Shown here one piece after another: positions 5,918-10,872 of a stretch of 10,872 nt of DNA. A program made the position numbers and the translations under genes. Positions within the stretch are counted from its first letter, which is position 1; every line of letters begins with the position of its first letter. The notes beneath the pieces are model-generated. The model had not been told where the DNA came from, did no database searches, and was given only the letters and a program-made list of their open reading frames with translations. The stretch comes from Rhizobiaceae bacterium (lineage in GTDB: Bacteria > Pseudomonadota > Alphaproteobacteria > Rhizobiales > Rhizobiaceae), in NCBI GenBank assembly GCA_020696915.1, contig JAJFMR010000065.1, forward strand, positions 1 to 10,872, read 5' to 3'.

Positions 5918-6136
5918 ATGCCCGACACGACCAGGACGGCGATGAACCGCCGCAATTTCCTGCGCGCCGTCACCGGCGCCTCGACGGTGGCGGCCGCAAC
6001 CGCGGCCACCGCGCTCAACCCCGGCGAGGCGCATGCCTATGATCCGGGCGAGGAAGAAAGCGGCCCCCGGTACCAGGAAACCGATCACGTCAAGGCCTTC
6101 TATCGCGTGAACGGCTACGAGACGCTGAAGAAGTGA
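5918..6136 (+). CDS. Formate dehydrogenase region Tat-exported small protein (TIGR02811-type)
   Basis: A 72-residue protein starts at ATG 5918 behind a strong GGGAGG site. The N-terminus carries a twin-arginine signal (Asn10-Arg11-Arg12-Asn-Phe-Leu) and an Ala/Thr-rich hydrophobic stretch, with a likely cleavage after Ala-His-Ala at residue 40. Only about 32 residues would remain, including RYQETDHVKAFYRVNGYETL. It lies seven bases upstream of the alpha subunit gene. I recognise it as the small 'formate dehydrogenase region Tat target' family. Its role is unproven. It could be a small periplasmic subunit or an assembly factor that travels through Tat beside the enzyme. No cysteine or other obvious metal ligand set is present in the mature part. 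Confidence 0.88.
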   Translation: MPDTTRTAMNRRNFLRAVTGASTVAAATAATALNPGEAHAYDPGEEESGPRYQETDHVKAFYRVNGYETLKK

Positions 6137-6143
6137 GGATGCC

Positions 6144-9056
6144 ATGCTGACCAAGCGCAAGAACGGCCAGGCTGGCCAAACGAGGCTGCAGGCGCTGATG
6201 GGCGCGGCCGCCTCTCATCCCATCGACCGGCGCACTTTCCTGCGGCGCTCCGGTCTCGCAGTCGGCGGCATGGCGGCGATCGGCTCGTTTCAGCTCGGCA
6301 CGGTCCAGAAGGCGGCGGCGATCAGCCCGCCGCAGCCCGGCGTGCCGATCGAACTGAAAAAGAACATATGCACGCACTGCGCGGTCGGCTGCACGGTCAC
6401 CGCCGAAGTCCAGAACGGCGTCTGGACCGGCCAGGAGCCCTCGTGGGACAGCCCGATCAACCGCGGCTCGCACTGCGCCAAGGGGGCGAGCGTGCGCGAG
6501 CTGGTGCACAGCGAGCGCAAGCTCAAATACCCGATGAAGCTCGTCGGCGGCCAATGGGAGCGCGTCTCCTGGGAAGACGCGATCAACGGCATCGGCGACA
6601 AGCTGATGGAGATCCGGGAGAAATCCGGCCCGGAATCGGTCTACTGGATGGGATCGGCGAAGTTCTCCAACGAAGGGACCTATCTGTTCCGCAAGCTGGC
6701 GGCGCTCTGGGGCACCAACAACCAGGACCACCAGGCTCGCATCTGCCACTCGACGACCGTCGCGGGCGTGGCCAATACCTGGGGCTACGGCGCGATGACC
6801 AATTCGTTCAACGACATCCGCAACTCCAAGACCATGCTCGTGCTCGGCGGCAACCCGGCCGAGGCGCACCCGGTCGCCATGCAGCATCTGCTGGCCGGCA
6901 AGGAGCTGAACAAGGCCAATCTGATCGTCATGGACCCGCGCTTCACCCGCACGGCCGCGCATGCGACGGAATACGCGCGGTTCAGGTCCGGCACCGACAT
7001 CGCGCTGCTCTGGGGCCTGCTCTGGCACATCTTCGAGAACGGCTGGGAGGACAAGGAATTCATTGCCCAGCGCGTCTACGGCATGGACGAAGTTCGCAAG
7101 GAGGTCGCGAAGTACACGCCCGACGAAGTGGAATCGATCACCGGCGTGCCCGGCGACCAGATGAAGCGCATCGCCGAGATGTTCGCGACCCAGAAACCGG
7201 CGACCATCATCTGGTGCATGGGCCAGACGCACCACACGGTCGGCACCGCAAACACCCGCGCCAGCTGTATCCTGTGCCTGGCGACCGGCAATGTCGGCAA
7301 GCCGGGGACCGGCGCCAACATCTTCCGCGGCCACGACAACGTGCAGGGTGCAACCGACATCGGGCTCGACGTGGTCACCCTGCCCTTCTACTACGGGCTG
7401 ACGGAAGGCGCCTGGAAACATTGGTCGCGCGTCTGGGAAATCCCCTACGAGGACCTTCAGGGGCAGTTCGATTCCAAGGAAATCATGGAAACGCCTGGCG
7501 TTCCGCTGACCCGGTGGTTCGATGCGGTCACCCTGCCAAAGGAGGACGTCCAGCAGCGCGACGTCATGCGCGCGATGTTCGTGCAAGGTCACGCCAGCAA
7601 CAGCATCGCCCGCATTCCGGCATCCGTGGAAGGCCTGGCGGGGCTCCAACTTCTCGTCGTCGCGGATCCCCATCCGACCACCTGGGCTTCGCTGGCTGTC
7701 CAGGCGGGCCGTCAGGACAACACCTATCTGCTGCCGGTCTGCACGCAGTTCGAGACGTCGGGGTCCCGCGTCGCCTCCAATCGCGCGATCCAGTGGGGAG
7801 AGCAGATCGTCAAGCCGAGCTTCGAGCAGAAGGACGACTACCAGGTCATCTATCTGATTTCGCAAAAGCTCGGGCTGGCCGACTGGATGTTCAAGAACAT
7901 CGCGGTCGAGGGCGACCGTCCGGTGCCGGAGGACGTGCTGCGCGAGATGAACCGCGGGAGCTGGTCGACCGGCTATTGCGGCCAGTCGCCGGAGCGCCTG
8001 AAGGCGCACATGAAGAACCAGCACAAGTTCGACCTGGTGACCATGCGCGCCCCGAAGGAGGATCCGGAAGTGGGCGGCGATTATTACGGCCTGCCCTGGC
8101 CGTGCTGGGGGAAGCCGGAGATCCGGCACCCTGGCACCGCGAACCTCTACAGCACCGGCCTCCACGTGATGGACGGCGGCAGTCCGTTCCGCGCCCGCTT
8201 CGGCGTCGAGCGGAACGGCGAGACGCTGCTGGCGGAAGGGTCCTACACGGAAGGCTCGGAACTGACCGACGGCTATCCGGAGTTCACCATGGCCGTGCTG
8301 AAGAAGCTCGGCTGGGACAAGGACCTGACGGCGGAGGAGCTCGCCGTGATCGAAAAGATCGGCGACGACATCGACAAGGTCTCGTGGTCGACCGACCTTT
8401 CCGGCGGCATCCAGAGGGTCGCGCTCAGCCATGGCTGCCATCCCTATGGAAATGGCAAGGCCCGGGCGGTCGCCTGGAACCTGCCGGATCCGGTTCCCAC
8501 GCATCGTGAGCCGATCTATACGCCCCGGGTGGATCTGGTCGCCAAATATCCGACCTATCCCGATGCCAAGCAGTTCAGGCTTCCGAACATCGGGTTCAGC
8601 GTTCAGAAGGCGGCGGTGGACAACGGCATCGCCAAGAGCTTCCCGATCATTCTGACGAGCGGCCGGCTGGTCGAGTACGAAGGCGGCGGCGAGGAAACGC
8701 GGTCGAACAGGTGGCTGGCGGAGTTGCAGCAGGACATGTTCGTCGAGATCAACCCCGCCGATGCCTCGGAGCGCGGCATCAGCGACGGTGCCTGGGTCTG
8801 GGTGAACGGCGCGGAAAAGAACTCCAAGGCCAGGGTGAAAGCACTGGTCACGGAGCGGGTCGGCAAGGGCGTCGCTTTCATGCCTTTCCACTTCGGCGGC
8901 TGGTTCCAGGGCGAGGACATGCGGGCCAACTATCCGGAGGGCACCGATCCATACGTGCTCGGCGAAAGCGCCAACTCCATCACCACCTACGGCTACGACC
9001 CGGTGACCGGCATGCAGGAGCCAAAGGTTACGCTCTGCCAGATTGCAGCGGCCTGA
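6144..9056 (+). CDS. fdh3A: Formate dehydrogenase alpha (catalytic) subunit, molybdopterin type, Cys form
   Basis: The subunit has 970 residues and oxidises formate to CO2 at a bis-molybdopterin guanine dinucleotide site holding Mo or W. A Tat signal is present (Asp28-Arg29-Arg30-Thr-Phe-Leu, then a hydrophobic run to about residue 60), so the enzyme faces the periplasm. The N-terminal [4Fe-4S] ligands are Cys76, Cys79, Cys83 and Cys111, with the electron-relay Lys113 two residues on. The active site shows Cys201-His202 in QARICHST; the codon is TGC, so this is a cysteine enzyme rather than a selenoenzyme. Arg395 in FRGHDNVQG fits the conserved active-site arginine. A dinucleotide-binding C-terminal domain ends the protein (about 830-965). 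The length is close to E. coli FdnG (1015). A GTGAGG site precedes the ATG. It is followed by the beta gene after 17 bases. The symbol follows the methylotroph FDH3 naming; fdhA or fdnG-like names would also fit. Confidence 0.96.
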   Translation: MLTKRKNGQAGQTRLQALMGAAASHPIDRRTFLRRSGLAVGGMAAIGSFQLGTVQKAAAISPPQPGVPIELKKNICTHCAVGCTVTAEVQNGVWTGQEPSWDSPINRGSHCAKGASVRELVHSERKLKYPMKLVGGQWERVSWEDAINGIGDKLMEIREKSGPESVYWMGSAKFSNEGTYLFRKLAALWGTNNQDHQARICHSTTVAGVANTWGYGAMTNSFNDIRNSKTMLVLGGNPAEAHPVAMQHLLAGKELNKANLIVMDPRFTRTAAHATEYARFRSGTDIALLWGLLWHIFENGWEDKEFIAQRVYGMDEVRKEVAKYTPDEVESITGVPGDQMKRIAEMFATQKPATIIWCMGQTHHTVGTANTRASCILCLATGNVGKPGTGANIFRGHDNVQGATDIGLDVVTLPFYYGLTEGAWKHWSRVWEIPYEDLQGQFDSKEIMETPGVPLTRWFDAVTLPKEDVQQRDVMRAMFVQGHASNSIARIPASVEGLAGLQLLVVADPHPTTWASLAVQAGRQDNTYLLPVCTQFETSGSRVASNRAIQWGEQIVKPSFEQKDDYQVIYLISQKLGLADWMFKNIAVEGDRPVPEDVLREMNRGSWSTGYCGQSPERLKAHMKNQHKFDLVTMRAPKEDPEVGGDYYGLPWPCWGKPEIRHPGTANLYSTGLHVMDGGSPFRARFGVERNGETLLAEGSYTEGSELTDGYPEFTMAVLKKLGWDKDLTAEELAVIEKIGDDIDKVSWSTDLSGGIQRVALSHGCHPYGNGKARAVAWNLPDPVPTHREPIYTPRVDLVAKYPTYPDAKQFRLPNIGFSVQKAAVDNGIAKSFPIILTSGRLVEYEGGGEETRSNRWLAELQQDMFVEINPADASERGISDGAWVWVNGAEKNSKARVKALVTERVGKGVAFMPFHFGGWFQGEDMRANYPEGTDPYVLGESANSITTYGYDPVTGMQEPKVTLCQIAAA

Positions 9057-9073
9057 ACGGGAGGATCAAGAAA

Positions 9074-9670
9074 ATGGCAAGAATGAAATTCCTGTGTGAC
9101 GCCGACCGCTGCATCGAATGCAACGCCTGTGTCACCGCCTGCAAGAACGAGCACGACGTGCCCTGGGGCATCAACCGCCGGCGCGTCGTCACCATCAACG
9201 ACGGCAAGCCCGGGGAGCGCTCGGTCTCCATGGCGTGCATGCACTGCACCGATGCGCCATGCGCGGCGGTGTGCCCGGTCGACTGCTTCTATACCACCGC
9301 GGACGCGGTGGTGCTGCACTCGAAGGACCTGTGCATCGGATGCGGCTACTGCTTCTACGCCTGTCCGTTCGGCGCTCCACAGTATCCGCGCGTCGGGAAT
9401 TTCGGCTCCCGCGGCAAGATGGACAAGTGCACCTTCTGCGCCGCCGGCCCGGAGGCGGATTCGACCGAGATCGAGTACGCGAAGTACGGCGCCAACCGCC
9501 TCGCGGAAGGCAAGCTGCCGCTTTGCGCCGAGATGTGCTCGACCAAGTCGCTGCTTGCAGGCGACGGCGAGATCATCGCGGCGATCTACAAGGAGCGGGT
9601 GACGCAGCGCGGTTATGGCTCAGGCGCGTGGGGCTGGCAGACGGCCTACCGCGAAACCATCACGGTCTGA
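9074..9670 (+). CDS. fdh3B: Formate dehydrogenase beta subunit, four [4Fe-4S] ferredoxin (FDH3 type)
   Basis: This 198-residue electron-transfer subunit links the alpha subunit to the cytochrome. Sixteen cysteines can be assigned to four cubane clusters: Cys13/16/19/23, Cys55/58/63/67, Cys87/90/93/97 and Cys119/122/151/155, exchanged between clusters as in the DmsB/FdnH family. Cys8 and Cys71 are extra. There is no signal peptide, as expected if it is carried through Tat together with the alpha subunit. Unlike E. coli FdnH (about 290 residues) it lacks the C-terminal membrane helix, so attachment must rely on the gamma subunit. The GGGAGG site nine bases before ATG 9074 is strong. The gamma gene follows after 47 bases. 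Confidence 0.95.
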   Translation: MARMKFLCDADRCIECNACVTACKNEHDVPWGINRRRVVTINDGKPGERSVSMACMHCTDAPCAAVCPVDCFYTTADAVVLHSKDLCIGCGYCFYACPFGAPQYPRVGNFGSRGKMDKCTFCAAGPEADSTEIEYAKYGANRLAEGKLPLCAEMCSTKSLLAGDGEIIAAIYKERVTQRGYGSGAWGWQTAYRETITV

Positions 9671-9717
9671 CCAACAGGCTGGCGGAGCGTCAAGGCTCGA
9701 GCCGGAAAGGTGGAGAA

Positions 9718-10725
9718 ATGCATGTCTTGAAGCGAGTCCAACCGGTGCTCATCGCGATCCTCATGGCAGCCGGCCTGCTGGTCGCTCCGGCTGCCGCGCA
9801 GCAGGCCGGGTCCAGCAATCCAACAGCTCAGGCGGTCAGCGAACAGCAACTCCTCGACGAGCTGAACAAGATCCAGGGCCGCGTCACCATACCGGACCGC
9901 AAGGCAGCCACGCTGCAGCAGCCGCAGGGCCGTGACTATCGCGGGTTTCACGAAGGCGCCCTGCCCTGGATCGCGGGAATCGCGGTCCTGGGCATCCTCA
10001 TCGTGCTCGCCATCTTCTATTTCATCAGGGGCCCGGTTCGCACGCTGGCCCGGGAATCCGGCGTGAGAATCCTGCGCTTCAATACGATCGAGCGTTTCGC
10101 GCACTGGCTGACGGCCACCGCCTTCATCGTGCTCGGCATAACAGGCCTGAACTTCGTCTTCGGCAAGCGCCTGCTGATGCCGCTGATCGGACCAGACGCA
10201 TTTTCGACCTGGTCGATATGGGCCAAACTCGCCCACGACTTCGTGTCCTGGGCGTTCATGCTCGGGGTGCTGATCATGCTGGTGGCCTGGATCTGGGACA
10301 ATCTGCCGGATCGCTACGACGCGCACTGGCTGAAGACCGGCGGCGGCCTCTTCGACAAGTCCAACAGGACGCACCCTCCGGCCGCCCGATTCAATGCGGG
10401 GCAGAAGCTCATCTTCTGGACCGTCGTGCTGGGCGGGATCGCGATGTCGATCTCTGGCATCTTCCTGCTGTTCCCGTTCTCCTACACCGATATCAACGGC
10501 ATGCAGATGGCCCAGTATGTGCATGCCACGGTCGGGGTCCTGATGGTCGCCATCATCATCGCACACATCTATATCGGTACGCTGGGCATGGAAGGTGCTT
10601 ATGAAGCCATGGGCTCGGGTACCGTCGACCTGAATTGGGCGAAGGAACATCACAGCGCTTGGGTCGAGAGGCAGCAGGCGAAAGGCACGATCGTTACCCG
10701 TTCCGCCCCTCACCCGGCCGAATAG
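9718..10725 (+). CDS. fdh3C: Formate dehydrogenase gamma subunit, di-heme cytochrome b
   Basis: A 335-residue membrane protein anchors the complex and passes electrons to quinone or another acceptor. The N-terminus is a Sec-type signal (KRVQPVLIAILMAAGLLV), with likely cleavage near Ala27-Gln28. A periplasmic stretch of about 50 residues follows, including ELNKIQGRVTIPDRKA, then an extra helix at about 83-103. The four-helix cytochrome core follows: helices about 126-150, 172-194, 237-260 and 268-290. Likely heme ligands are His129, His173, His269 and His283; the last pair has the same 14-residue spacing as in E. coli FdnI (His155 and His169). The positive segment before the first core helix and the large loop with DNLPDRYDAHWLKTGGG would face the cytoplasm. 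GGTGGAG precedes ATG 9718. The frame is open further upstream over the beta gene, but without support. FdnI is only about 217 residues; the extra length is the N-terminal extension. Confidence 0.94.
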   Translation: MHVLKRVQPVLIAILMAAGLLVAPAAAQQAGSSNPTAQAVSEQQLLDELNKIQGRVTIPDRKAATLQQPQGRDYRGFHEGALPWIAGIAVLGILIVLAIFYFIRGPVRTLARESGVRILRFNTIERFAHWLTATAFIVLGITGLNFVFGKRLLMPLIGPDAFSTWSIWAKLAHDFVSWAFMLGVLIMLVAWIWDNLPDRYDAHWLKTGGGLFDKSNRTHPPAARFNAGQKLIFWTVVLGGIAMSISGIFLLFPFSYTDINGMQMAQYVHATVGVLMVAIIIAHIYIGTLGMEGAYEAMGSGTVDLNWAKEHHSAWVERQQAKGTIVTRSAPHPAE

Positions 10726-10746
10726 TCCTACCTCGCGGCTACACTG

Positions 10747-10776
10747 AAACGACTGGGCCTCTCGGTCCAGTCGTTT
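10747..10776 (+). terminator. Factor-independent terminator of the formate dehydrogenase operon
   Basis: A 13-base-pair stem (AAACGACTGGGCC paired with GGTCCAGTCGTTT, one G-T pair) with a TCTC tetraloop lies 21 bases after the gamma stop. It runs into TTTTCATTT. The matching A-rich left side means it could also stop transcription arriving from the right. Confidence 0.85.
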
Positions 10777-10800
10777 TCATTTCGGCAGCGTCGAAAGCCC

Positions 10801-10819
10801 GCCGTGGGCGCCCCACGGC
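10801..10819. repeat. Short GC-rich perfect inverted repeat
   Basis: GCCGTGGG and CCCACGGC form a perfect eight-base-pair stem with a CGC loop. No T-run follows on either side. It lies between the operon terminator and the terminal palindromic element and may be a secondary stop, part of that element, or an operator for a gene beyond the window. Confidence 0.4.
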
Positions 10820-10820
10820 C

Positions 10821-10872
10821 AAAGCATCGTATGGAAAGCGGAATCGCTTTTCGGATGAATTCCGATGCGCAA
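10821..10872. repeat. Palindromic intergenic repeat of the kind dispersed in rhizobial genomes (may continue past the window)
   Basis: Outer arms GCATCG (10824-10829) and CGATGC (10863-10868) enclose a perfect AAAGCG / CGCTTT hairpin with GAAT loop (10835-10850). An alternative stem, CGGAAT with ATTCCG (10839-10844 and 10859-10864), competes with it. The pattern of nested arms around a GGAAT-type centre resembles the short palindromic repeats scattered between genes in Mesorhizobium and its relatives. That match is from memory, and copies elsewhere in the genome cannot be seen here. Confidence 0.45.

Noticed and set aside
6090..8891. A 933-codon open frame on the minus strand across the alpha subunit gene
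   Set aside because: It is a shadow of the plus-strand gene in GC-rich DNA. The translation is rich in Arg, His, Asp and Leu without family motifs, whereas the plus strand gives a complete formate dehydrogenase with all expected ligands.
9694..9703. Perfect ten-base palindrome GGCTCGAGCC between the beta and gamma genes
   Set aside because: It is too short and too likely by chance in GC-rich DNA to call as an operator or terminator.
9118..9717. Upstream extension of the gamma subunit frame into the beta gene
   Set aside because: The added sequence is low-complexity and arginine-rich. ATG 9718 has a ribosome site and is followed at once by a proper signal peptide.

Overview
The window is high-GC DNA with tightly packed, often overlapping genes. 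Its gene set is that of an alphaproteobacterium, most likely Hyphomicrobiales (rhizobia and relatives). The same accessory genes recur around membrane formate dehydrogenase in that group, and the palindromic element at the right edge resembles intergenic repeats common there. The genus cannot be fixed from the sequence alone. No transposase, tRNA, rRNA, CRISPR array or phage gene is visible.

Layout. Positions 1 to 1391 hold a leftward gene, cut by the window edge, for a large iron-sulfur protein with two ferredoxin-type cysteine clusters. A short divergent spacer (1392-1483) separates it from a rightward run that ends at a strong hairpin terminator (10747-10776). The rightward run starts with five accessory genes: a degenerate biotin/lipoate ligase-like protein with a DUF4444-type C-terminus, DUF6505, DUF6352, DUF3305 and DUF3306. 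A 152-base gap (5055-5206) with a tiny, well-primed ORF follows, then a TorD-family chaperone, a 72-residue Tat-exported small protein, and the three structural subunits of a cysteine-type molybdenum or tungsten formate dehydrogenase: alpha, beta (four [4Fe-4S] clusters) and gamma (di-heme cytochrome b). The right edge holds a second GC-rich hairpin and a palindromic repeat.

How the genes work together. The alpha subunit carries a twin-arginine signal, an N-terminal [4Fe-4S] site and a catalytic Cys-His pair, so formate is oxidised on the periplasmic side. Electrons would pass through the beta subunit's clusters to the hemes of gamma in the membrane and then to quinone or another carrier. The arrangement matches the enzyme called FDH3 in methylotrophs. 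TorD probably guards the alpha precursor until its cofactor is inserted and Tat export begins. The other accessory proteins have no established function. Their position and order suggest a dedicated assembly or cofactor-maturation set for this enzyme, and this is the least described part of the window.

The main candidates for new biology are the accessory block as a unit, the ligase-like protein that has lost the landmark catalytic features of its fold, the atypical iron-sulfur protein, the tiny Tat-exported protein, and RNA structures or small ORFs around the chaperone gene.
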